This document shows positions 1 to 5,583 of a DNA stretch of 7,728 nt, in pieces. The stretch covers positions 1-7,728 of the forward strand of contig DHZF01000047.1 in the NCBI GenBank assembly GCA_002414505.1, written 5' to 3'. The translations under genes were made by a program, and so were the position numbers. This DNA is from Hyphomonas sp. UBA5111 (GTDB lineage: Bacteria; Pseudomonadota; Alphaproteobacteria; Caulobacterales; Hyphomonadaceae). Under the pieces are notes generated by a model, which worked only from the letters and a program-made list of their open reading frames with translations, was not told the DNA's origin and made no database searches. Position 1 is the stretch's first letter; every line of letters starts with the position of its first letter.

Positions 1-348
1 TTGAAACCGCATGAAACGCCGCGGGAGCATTTGACCCTCTGGGCACGCGCATGGGGACACCCTCAAACAGACATTGAACCTCTGTTGGAGGAAATGGGGC
101 TTTCGCGTCCGTCAGATGTGCCCGCCAAGCATCTATCGGCCGGACAGCGCCGCCGGACCGCTCTCGCCCGTCTGCATCTCGAATACCGCCCTGTCTGGCT
201 GCTGGACGAACCCCTGACCGCCCTCGATACTGACGGAAAGGCTCTTCTACTCGACATGATCGCCGCCCATCGCGCCCAAGGGGGCGGGATCATTGCCGCC
301 ATTCATGGCAATGCTGAGTTCGTTATTGATATGCAGGTGGACATTTGA
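1..348 (+). CDS. ccmA: CcmA, heme exporter ATP-binding subunit (3' part)
   Basis: This is the C-terminal 115 residues of the ATPase of the CcmABCD complex, which uses ATP to release heme-loaded CcmE during cytochrome c maturation on the inner membrane. Visible motifs are the ABC signature LSAGQRRR (fragment residues 45-52), Walker B VWLLDEP (65-71), the D-loop TALD (73-76) and the switch histidine in AAIHG (H102). LSAGQ in place of LSGGQ is common in CcmA. The Walker A half lies upstream of the window, so the TTG at position 1 is only the first codon seen and not a real start. CcmA is normally about 200 residues, so a little under half is missing. The TGA stop overlaps the ccmB start, and the next three genes are ccmB, ccmC and ccmD, which fixes the identity. 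Confidence 0.93.
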   Translation: MKPHETPREHLTLWARAWGHPQTDIEPLLEEMGLSRPSDVPAKHLSAGQRRRTALARLHLEYRPVWLLDEPLTALDTDGKALLLDMIAAHRAQGGGIIAAIHGNAEFVIDMQVDI

Positions 349-1010
349 GCCCCGCCCCCATCCTCTCTGCGTTCCGGCAAGCACTGGGCGAAGCCTGGGC
401 GGGCGGCGCGGGCGCGCTGCTTCCGGTGGGCTTCTTCGCAGGGGCGGCTGTCCTCGTGCCACTCGGCGTCGGAACGGACCCGGAAACCCTGCGCACGATT
501 GGTCCCGGGATCCTGTGGGTTTCGCTGGCGCTTTCCAGTCTCGTAACATTGGAGCGCATCTTTCAGGCGGACGCCGAAGATGGCTCGCTGGATCTCTGGT
601 TACAGACCAGCGCCCCCGCCGCCTCTATTGCTGCAGCAAAGACATTCGCGCATTGGCTGACCGCGGGCCTGCCTCTCGCCCTGCTCTCCCCTTTCCTGCT
701 CCTGATGTTCCAGGCCCAGATTGGCGGCGCACTGCTTGAGAACATGCTGTTCTATGCGATCGGCGGGCTCGCCTTCTATTTCTGGGGCGGTGTGGGGGCT
801 GCGCTTGCTGCGACCGTGCGCCGGGGCGGCCTGTTGATCAGCCTGATCGCCCTGCCCCTTTACGTCCCCACCGCCATCTTTGGCGCGCTCGCCATGGGGA
901 ACGGCCCGAGTAGCGCCGCCGCCCCACTATTTCTCGCTGCCTCAACGCTGTTTGCGTTGGCTGTAGCACCATTTGCCATGGGTGCAGCCCTGCGCTTGGC
1001 GGCAGACTGA
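345..1010 (+). CDS. ccmB: CcmB, heme exporter membrane subunit
   Basis: This is the integral membrane partner of CcmA in the heme-handling ABC complex. Its 221 residues match the family's usual length of about 220. It is strongly hydrophobic with about six membrane segments. Family-like stretches are GILWVSLALSSLVTLERIF followed by an acidic QADAEDGSLD (residues 55-83) and RRGGLLISLIALPLYVPTAIFG-like sequence (159-180). The start is a TTG whose last two bases are also the first two of the ccmA stop (TTGA). No in-frame ATG exists until residue 121, well inside the conserved region, so TTG is the best start. This arrangement suggests translation coupled to ccmA. ccmC follows after 21 bases. Confidence 0.92.
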   Translation: MSPAPILSAFRQALGEAWAGGAGALLPVGFFAGAAVLVPLGVGTDPETLRTIGPGILWVSLALSSLVTLERIFQADAEDGSLDLWLQTSAPAASIAAAKTFAHWLTAGLPLALLSPFLLLMFQAQIGGALLENMLFYAIGGLAFYFWGGVGAALAATVRRGGLLISLIALPLYVPTAIFGALAMGNGPSSAAAPLFLAASTLFALAVAPFAMGAALRLAAD

Positions 1011-1031
1011 GGGAAGGGTATTCCGAACGCG

Positions 1032-1763
1032 ATGTTTTCCTGGTTCGCCAATCCGCACCGTTTCCTGATGCTGTCCAGCTGGCTCGCGCCCCTATTCTAT
1101 GCAACTGCAGCCCTGTTGATTGCATGGGGGCTCTGGCAAGGCCTCTGGGTGGTCCCGAAGGATGACTATCAAGGCGGCGACATCATGCGAGTCATGTTCA
1201 TTCATGTCCCGGCCGCATGGCTTGCGATGGCCAGCTATCTCGGTATGGCCGTAATGAGTTTCGTCTGGTTCATCTGGCGCCACGAAGTCGCAGATATTGC
1301 CGCCAAGGCGATTGCGCCGCTAGGCGCGACATGGACCGCGCTCTGCCTGGTCACGGGTGCGATCTGGGGCAAACCGACCTGGGGCACCTGGTGGCAATGG
1401 GATGACGCACGGATGATGTCGGTCCTGTTCATGTTCTTCCTGTTCCTCGGTTACATGGCCCTGCGCGCTGCGATGGACACGCGCCAGAAGGCCGCCCGGG
1501 CGGGTGCTATCCTCGCCATGGTGGGGGCACTGAATGTGCCGCTGATCAAATTTTCCGTGGACCTCTTCACCTCGCTGCATCAAGACGCCAGCGTCATCAC
1601 GCCAGAGGGTCCGAAGATGGCCGCCGTCTACCTCTGGCCCCTGCTGATCAGCTCCCTGGGCCATTCGCTACTGTTTGCCGCTCTTGTCATGACGCTGATG
1701 CGGGCCGAGATATGGACCAGACGCGCAGCCCAGATTCGGGCTCGCCTGATGACAGGAGACTGA
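1032..1763 (+). CDS. ccmC: CcmC, heme transporter/heme handling protein
   Basis: CcmC binds heme at the periplasmic face of the inner membrane and passes it to CcmE. The 243-residue product has the tryptophan-rich WWD signature, WGTWWQWDDAR, at residues 117-127. It also has two histidines where the family has its heme axial ligands: H58 (FIHVPAAW) and H183 (SLHQDAS), close to H60 and H184 of the E. coli protein as I recall them. About six transmembrane helices are apparent. The ATG is preceded by a purine-rich GGGAAGGG about 13 bases upstream, a slightly long but plausible ribosome site. It lies between ccmB (21-base gap) and ccmD (3-base gap), as in a standard ccm operon. Confidence 0.96.
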   Translation: MFSWFANPHRFLMLSSWLAPLFYATAALLIAWGLWQGLWVVPKDDYQGGDIMRVMFIHVPAAWLAMASYLGMAVMSFVWFIWRHEVADIAAKAIAPLGATWTALCLVTGAIWGKPTWGTWWQWDDARMMSVLFMFFLFLGYMALRAAMDTRQKAARAGAILAMVGALNVPLIKFSVDLFTSLHQDASVITPEGPKMAAVYLWPLLISSLGHSLLFAALVMTLMRAEIWTRRAAQIRARLMTGD

Positions 1764-1766
1764 TCC

Positions 1767-1931
1767 ATGCTGCCAGACTTTGATTCCAATGCCGCATTCA
1801 TCTGGGCGAGCTATTCGGTCGGCCTGTTGCTGATCGGCGGCGCAATGGTGTCCGTCATGATGAAGGCCCGCGCCGCGAAAATGCAGCTTATCCGCATCGA
1901 AGCCCGCATCCGGGACCAGAAGCGCGGATGA
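1767..1931 (+). CDS. ccmD: CcmD, small heme exporter accessory protein
   Basis: This 54-residue protein has one N-terminal membrane segment (about residues 11-32, AFIWASYSVGLLL onward) and a basic, helical C-terminal tail rich in Arg/Lys (KARAAKMQLIRIEARIRDQKRG). That is the usual CcmD layout: a single helix with a charged cytoplasmic tail. CcmD belongs to the CcmABCD complex and helps holo-CcmE leave it. A good ribosome site, AGGAG, lies 8 bases before the ATG, 3 bases after the ccmC stop. Its TGA stop overlaps the ccmG start as ATGA. Sequence identity in this family is low, so size, topology and position between ccmC and ccmG carry the call. Confidence 0.88.
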   Translation: MLPDFDSNAAFIWASYSVGLLLIGGAMVSVMMKARAAKMQLIRIEARIRDQKRG

Positions 1932-2452
1932 AGCGCTGGCTCGCGATTGTCCCCGTCGGCGTCCTCGTCGTATTCGGAGTCATTGCCGCCGGCCAATTGA
2001 TCAATCCCGAAAAGGGCGACTTCAAGCGCAATTTGCGCAGCGCGCCCGATACGGCATTCCCGACCCTCGATGCCGAACCGCTCACCTTCGCCCCCTCGCC
2101 GACCGGCGGGGCCATTGCGGTGAACCTGTTTGCCAGCTGGTGCGCGCCCTGTGAGGCGGAACACAAATATATTTCAGAGCTATCGGCCGCCCATCCGGGG
2201 CAGGTCTTTGGCGTCCTCTACAAGGACAAGCTGGAGAATGGTCTCGCCTTCCTCAACCGGCTTGGCAATCCGTATACGCGGATCGCACTCGATCCGGACG
2301 GTCAGGGAGGGCTCGATTTCGGCCTGACCGGTGTGCCGGAAACATTCGTTATCTCAGCAGATGGCGAAATCATTGACCATGTTCAGGGGCCCCTGAACGA
2401 AAATTCGGTCAAAAAAATAGGCGAGGCGCTGAAGAGCGCCCCGCCGAATTAG
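1928..2452 (+). CDS. ccmG: CcmG/DsbE, periplasmic thiol:disulfide oxidoreductase
   Basis: This is a membrane-anchored thioredoxin-like protein of 174 residues that reduces apocytochrome c (or CcmH) so that heme can be attached. Residues 4-24 form a signal anchor (WLAIVPVGVLVVFGVIAAG). The active site is WCAPC at residues 71-75 (cysteines 72 and 75), preceded by VNLFAS, which is the core thioredoxin strand. The cis-proline loop GVPETF (135-140) is the version typical of CcmG/DsbE. The length fits the family (about 170-185). The start overlaps the ccmD stop (ATGA), so it is probably translated by coupling. The last 14 codons also contain, on the other strand, the terminator of the convergent MarR-like gene. 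Confidence 0.94.
   Translation: MKRWLAIVPVGVLVVFGVIAAGQLINPEKGDFKRNLRSAPDTAFPTLDAEPLTFAPSPTGGAIAVNLFASWCAPCEAEHKYISELSAAHPGQVFGVLYKDKLENGLAFLNRLGNPYTRIALDPDGQGGLDFGLTGVPETFVISADGEIIDHVQGPLNENSVKKIGEALKSAPPN
2411..2445 (-). terminator. Intrinsic terminator of the MarR/H1-like gene, antisense inside ccmG
   Basis: Read on the minus strand, GGCG-G-GGCGCT, loop CTTC, AGCGCC-T-CGCC forms an 11-base-pair GC-rich stem (one pair is G-U) with a four-base loop. It is followed by TA and seven T residues (complement of 2411-2417). It starts 24 bases after the stop of the minus-strand gene at 2469. The G-U pair becomes an A-C mismatch on the plus strand, and the T run is on the minus side only, so the signal is directional. 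It lies entirely within the last codons of ccmG. Confidence 0.85.
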
Positions 2453-2468
2453 ATCCGTCTCCGGAACC

Positions 2469-3182
2469 TTACTTTTTCGTCGACTTGCGAGCCTTGCGGG
2501 CCGGAGCCTTCTTCGCAGGCTTGGTCGTCGTGGCCGCTTTGGCCTTAGGGGCAGCCTTGGCTTTTGCTTTAGGCGCAGCTTTCTTGGCCGGGGCCTTCTT
2601 CACAGCTGGCTTCGGTGCTGCTTTGGCAGCCGGAGCTTTCTTGGCAGCTGGCTTCTTCGCAGCCGGCTTGCGGGCCGGAGCTTTCTTGACGGCCGGCTTG
2701 GCAGCGGCTTTGGCGGCAGGAGCCGGAGCAGCTGGCTTCGGAGCAGGCGCTTCGACCTTGTCAGCTTCAGCAACCATGTCCTTCAGGCCGGAGACGAGTG
2801 CAGCCTGCTTGGTTTTCGGCAGGGCTTCGAAGATAGCCGCGTCTGCTTTTTCAACAGCCGGAAGGGCCTTCTCGTAAGCTTTCTTGCCTTTGGACATGAG
2901 CGAAACGACCTTGGCGCGCTTGTCCGTCTTGGAGGCAACGCGCTTGATCAGGCCGGCCTTCTCCATACGGGCGACCATGTCAGCCAGCGTCGAACGGTCG
3001 ATGCCGGTTGCGTTGACCAGGTCAGACTGGCTCACGCCATCATTGCCGGACAGGGCAGCCAGGACAGAGAACTGACGCAGCGTAATACCGGCAGCGGTCA
3101 ACGCGGAAGCGGATTCATTGGCAGCGAGCTGCTGTGCACGGTGCAGCAGGTGGCTAGGCGAAGTTTTGAGATTGTAAGTCAT
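2469..3182 (-). CDS. MarR-type winged-helix protein with histone H1-like Ala/Lys/Pro tail
   Basis: The product is 237 residues. Residues 1-142 form a MarR-like domain: a helical N-terminus, GITLRQFSVLAAL (32-44), the helix-turn-helix VSQSDLVNATGIDRSTLADMVARMEKAGLIKR (50-81), a wing with the MarR-style D-x-R (D87, R89), then VVSLMSKGKKAY and dimerisation-type helices. Residues 143-237 are low-complexity: by my count about 40% Ala, 29% Lys and 18% Pro, with one acidic residue. KKAPA occurs four times (166, 181, 195, 224). Such tails in H1 and in bacterial H1-like proteins bind DNA without sequence specificity. I infer a DNA-binding regulator or nucleoid protein; targets and ligand are unknown. 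The start is the ATG at 3182; no strong ribosome site is visible. It diverges from the Nudix gene and ends in an intrinsic terminator. Confidence 0.85.
   Translation of the reverse strand: MTYNLKTSPSHLLHRAQQLAANESASALTAAGITLRQFSVLAALSGNDGVSQSDLVNATGIDRSTLADMVARMEKAGLIKRVASKTDKRAKVVSLMSKGKKAYEKALPAVEKADAAIFEALPKTKQAALVSGLKDMVAEADKVEAPAPKPAAPAPAAKAAAKPAVKKAPARKPAAKKPAAKKAPAAKAAPKPAVKKAPAKKAAPKAKAKAAPKAKAATTTKPAKKAPARKARKSTKK
2629..2688. repeat. Exact 15-base direct repeat, 45-base period, in the H1-like tail region
   Basis: The 15-mer GCCGGAGCTTTCTTG occurs at 2629-2643 and again at 2674-2688, a period of 45 bases (15 codons). It encodes KKAPA-containing units of the Ala/Lys/Pro tail. The surrounding 2472-2760 is a field of looser copies of the same theme (GCAGCNGGCTTCTTC and similar). 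This is a coding repeat and not a mobile element. Confidence 0.8.
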
Positions 3183-3312
3183 GATGAGGTATATCTTTCT
3201 GTGTTCATTTAGGCGTTGGGCGCGATGGATAATCCGATTAGTGGTCTGTTAAGTATAGGACCCGTGTGCGGATCAACATTTACCCAAATACGAGCAAGAG
3301 GCTTAAGGTTCG
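3183..3312. promoter_or_regulatory. Shared divergent spacer between MarR/H1-like and Nudix genes
   Basis: This 130-base spacer must hold the start signals of both outward-facing genes. I see no convincing -35/-10 pair on either strand. Two imperfect dyads overlap here: GGTC (3243-3246) with GACC (3259-3262), which includes some inner matches, and GACCCG (3259-3264) with CGGATC (3269-3274), with one mismatch. MarR proteins usually bind dyads in their own divergent spacers, so these are possible operators, but each is weak on its own. AAGAGG lies about 11 bases before the Nudix ATG. Confidence 0.4.
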
Positions 3313-3864
3313 ATGACGGATGAATTATCAAATGGTTTCTTTTCTCAAGATTTCAAACTGAAAATACCCGATGGCGACGACCGAATACGCCGTGTTTGCT
3401 CACATTGCCAGTTCGTAGACTACATAAATCCGAAAATTATTGCAGCTACGGTTGCGACAAAAGGTGACAAAATCCTGCTTTGCAAGCGCGCAATTGATCC
3501 GCGTAAGGGATTCTGGACCCTCCCCGCAGGGTTCATGGAGGAGGGGGAGACGGTAGAAGACGCCGCCCGGCGTGAGGCGCAGGAGGAGGCCAATGCCGAT
3601 ATTCGGATCGGCCAAGTGCTCGCAATCTATTCAGTTCCCCGCATTGCGCAGGTCCATGTCATGTTCCGGGCAGAGCTTCTGTCGGATATTTCAGCTGGCC
3701 CGGAGAGCGAGGAAGTCGGCCTGTTCGACTGGAAAGACATACCGTGGGCGAATCTTGCCTTCCCGACAGTCGTGTGGGCGTTGACCCATTTTGCGGGCGT
3801 TCGTCACAAGGCCGCCTTCCCGCCCTTTTCTAATCCGCCCGGCACCGAACACCTGACCCGTTAG
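3313..3864 (+). CDS. Nudix hydrolase with degenerate N-terminal zinc ribbon
   Basis: This 183-residue protein hydrolyses a nucleoside diphosphate linked to some other moiety; the substrate cannot be told from sequence. The Nudix box lies at residues 73-95: G73, E79, then REAQEEAN (87-94), with the metal-binding glutamates E88, E91 and E92. The late glycine of the box is Asn (N94). Upstream, VCSHCQFVDYINPKII (28-43) and RAIDPRKGFWTLPAGFMEEGET (59-80) match Nudix enzymes that start with a small zinc ribbon. Only one CxxC (C29, C32) remains; the position of the first pair reads FFSQD. The N-terminal 50 codons are more AT-rich than the neighbours. The start is the ATG at 3313. The gene is convergent with yciB, with stop codons overlapping (TTAG). 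Confidence 0.9.
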   Translation: MTDELSNGFFSQDFKLKIPDGDDRIRRVCSHCQFVDYINPKIIAATVATKGDKILLCKRAIDPRKGFWTLPAGFMEEGETVEDAARREAQEEANADIRIGQVLAIYSVPRIAQVHVMFRAELLSDISAGPESEEVGLFDWKDIPWANLAFPTVVWALTHFAGVRHKAAFPPFSNPPGTEHLTR

Positions 3865-4523
3865 AATTCAGGCGTTTCAGCCTCCGGCTTGCGCATGTGC
3901 TTCAGCGTATACGGCGTATTGGCGAGCGCGAAGACAATCCCGATGACAATGTTCCCAAGCTTCCAGTTCGCCCAGGTAGCCTCGGAGAAGTTACGCCAGA
4001 GGAACTCGTTCCAAGCTGCCATGGCGACAAAGTAGAGCCCCCACCGGATGGCCAACGTTCTCCAGGCATGATCCGGAAGATCGAAGAGCGTGTGAAACAA
4101 CATCTTCCAGATGTTCCGCCCCACCGCGAGCCCCCCAAAGATCACACCCGCATACAAGAGATTGATGATGGTCGGCTTGATGAACAGGAAAAGCTTCGAC
4201 TGAAGCAGGATCCCCGCGGTCCCAAACGCGCCGATCAGGGCGGAGGACACAATCAGGAATGGCGGGATTCTCTCGCCGCGGATCAGTTTCTGGATAATGA
4301 CGAAGGCGGTGAAGATGATCAGCGCGCCCGTTGCCCAGTAGAGCGCGGTGTCTTTCGTGAAGAGTCCCTCCCCTTCCGGGAACCGCAGCATCACATTGTA
4401 GATGCCGATAAAGGCAAGCGTTGGCCCGATCTCGGTCCAGATGCTCCCGGCTTTGGCCGTTGCATCGCTGAGCTCAGCCGAGCCTTCCGTGTCCTGTGTC
4501 TCTGTCATATCTTCTCTACGCAT
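3861..4523 (-). CDS. yciB: YciB/IspZ, septation-type inner membrane protein
   Basis: YciB (septation protein A, ispZ) is an inner-membrane protein linked to envelope synthesis and cell division; its biochemical role is unsettled. The 220-residue product has about five membrane helices. Family-type stretches are KPTIINLLYAGVIFGGLAVG (116-135) and RWGLYFVAMAAWNEFLWR (160-177), followed by NWKLGNIVIGIVFALANTPYTLKHM. The family is usually about 180-200 residues; the extra length is a hydrophilic, acidic N-terminus of about 28 residues. A second in-frame ATG at 4508 (residue 6) is preceded by AGAGAAG and could be the true start. It lies 95 bases downstream of the transporter gene on the same strand. 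Its TAA overlaps the Nudix TAG. Confidence 0.9.
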   Translation of the reverse strand: MRREDMTETQDTEGSAELSDATAKAGSIWTEIGPTLAFIGIYNVMLRFPEGEGLFTKDTALYWATGALIIFTAFVIIQKLIRGERIPPFLIVSSALIGAFGTAGILLQSKLFLFIKPTIINLLYAGVIFGGLAVGRNIWKMLFHTLFDLPDHAWRTLAIRWGLYFVAMAAWNEFLWRNFSEATWANWKLGNIVIGIVFALANTPYTLKHMRKPEAETPEF

Positions 4524-4618
4524 TCTTGCCGCTTCTGGATTGGTCCCAAGCTGTAGCGCCTCTCAGACTATAGTCGACCTAACAAATCACGAATGGGCCT
4601 GTATTGTTTTGAAACAGG

Positions 4619-5479
4619 TCACGCGCCAATTTGCATCGACAGGAGTCCGGCCGCCAGCAGGCCGGCTGCACATATTCGTCTGTACCCGAATCCCTCCTTC
4701 AGGAAAATTGCGCCGAGCGCCGCCGCAAATACAACGGAGGTTTCCCTCAAGGCGGTCACGATCACCGCATCAGTCAGCGTGTAGGCATAGATCGCCAGGG
4801 CATAGGAGAACGTGCCCAGGATACCGCCGGCTAGGCCTCCCTTCCATTGTTTTGCGACAGCTGCGCGTATGCGACCCCGGCGCTGGATCAGTGTAACGAC
4901 CGTGACGCCGATCCAGTCCAGCAGGAACAACCAGACGACAAACGTCATCGGATTGGGCATGGCCCGCGCAGCACGTGTGTCGGCCACCGCGTAGAGGCCC
5001 ACGCCAAGCGCCGTCAGCACCGCCCAGATCAGCGCCTGCCGGTCGAGCTGCCGCGTGCTGGCTGTTTTTCCGGTCGGCAGGGCAAAGAGGATGATCGCGA
5101 AACTGGCCACGCCCAGCCCGCCCATTTGCAGCATCGTCAAATGCTCCTGCAGGACAATGAGTGCGAAGCATGCCGTCGCCAGGGGCGCCAAGCCCCGCAT
5201 GACGGGAAAGACCAGTGACAGATCTCCGCGATGAAGGGACCGGACAAGGCAGAACTGGTAGACCCAATGCACCATGACCGAGACAAGAATGAGCGGCCAG
5301 GTCTCGCGCGGCGGTGTGGGAACAAAGTGCGCGAAAGGCAGCACGCTGAGCCCCATCACGAGCGCCACGGTCATGCGCGCCGTCAGGACGTCCCCGCCCC
5401 GCTTCACGAACATGTTGGTCGCGGCAACCGTTACTGCGGACAAAAGGCACAGAACCACAGGCAGGAGCGTCATCGTCAT
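4619..5479 (-). CDS. EamA-family (DMT superfamily) transporter
   Basis: This is a 286-residue, very hydrophobic protein with about ten membrane helices, the standard size and topology for drug/metabolite transporters with two EamA repeats. The internal duplication can be seen: VFPVMRGLAPLATACFALIVLQE (90-112) in the first half matches VTALRETSVVFAAALGAIFLKE (241-262) in the second. Members export or import amino acids, nucleosides, sugars or drugs; the substrate here is unknown. Start choice is open between ATG at 5479 and ATG at 5473, two codons later; neither has a strong ribosome site. It diverges from the amidohydrolase gene across 104 bases, so the two may be co-regulated. It could be co-transcribed with yciB downstream, since only a weak 5-base-pair hairpin (4598-4618) separates them. 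Confidence 0.88.
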   Translation of the reverse strand: MTMTLLPVVLCLLSAVTVAATNMFVKRGGDVLTARMTVALVMGLSVLPFAHFVPTPPRETWPLILVSVMVHWVYQFCLVRSLHRGDLSLVFPVMRGLAPLATACFALIVLQEHLTMLQMGGLGVASFAIILFALPTGKTASTRQLDRQALIWAVLTALGVGLYAVADTRAARAMPNPMTFVVWLFLLDWIGVTVVTLIQRRGRIRAAVAKQWKGGLAGGILGTFSYALAIYAYTLTDAVIVTALRETSVVFAAALGAIFLKEGFGYRRICAAGLLAAGLLSMQIGA

Positions 5480-5583
5480 CGCGGCGACCTATGCACGACT
5501 CGCTGACGCGTGGGAAGGATTTGACTCTTGCCCGGTTGAGGGTCTGACTCGCCTCAAACAAGAAACTCCGGAGGAAACCCATC
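5480..5583. promoter_or_regulatory. Shared divergent spacer with candidate promoter and amidohydrolase ribosome site
   Basis: This 104-base spacer lies between the transporter (leftward) and amidohydrolase (rightward). On the plus strand TTGACT (5521-5526) is a good -35 match; 17 bases later CTGACT (5544-5549) is a poor -10. A strong ribosome site GGAGG (5570-5574) sits 9 bases before the ATG at 5584 and supports that start. GACTC recurs at 5497, 5523 and 5546, which may be a regulator half-site or chance. The ribosome site is solid; the promoter is tentative. Confidence 0.45.

Noticed and set aside
2485..2877. Long plus-strand open frame opposite the MarR/H1-like gene
   Set aside because: Its Ala/Gly/Phe-rich product is the mirror of the Ala/Lys/Pro codons on the other strand; the MarR domain shows the minus strand is coding.
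3897..4556. Plus-strand open frame of 219 codons opposite yciB
   Set aside because: It has a charged, featureless translation, while the minus strand gives a clear YciB membrane protein; it is a high-GC shadow frame.
4566..4575. Perfect 10-base palindrome GACTATAGTC upstream of yciB, containing a TATAGT -10-like hexamer
   Set aside because: Several perfect 10-base palindromes are expected by chance in a window this size, and no suitable -35 box lies 16-18 bases upstream on the minus strand.
4598..4618. Hairpin CCTGT/ACAGG just after the transporter stop
   Set aside because: The stem is only 5 base pairs with an 11-base loop and has no T run, so it is not convincing as a terminator.
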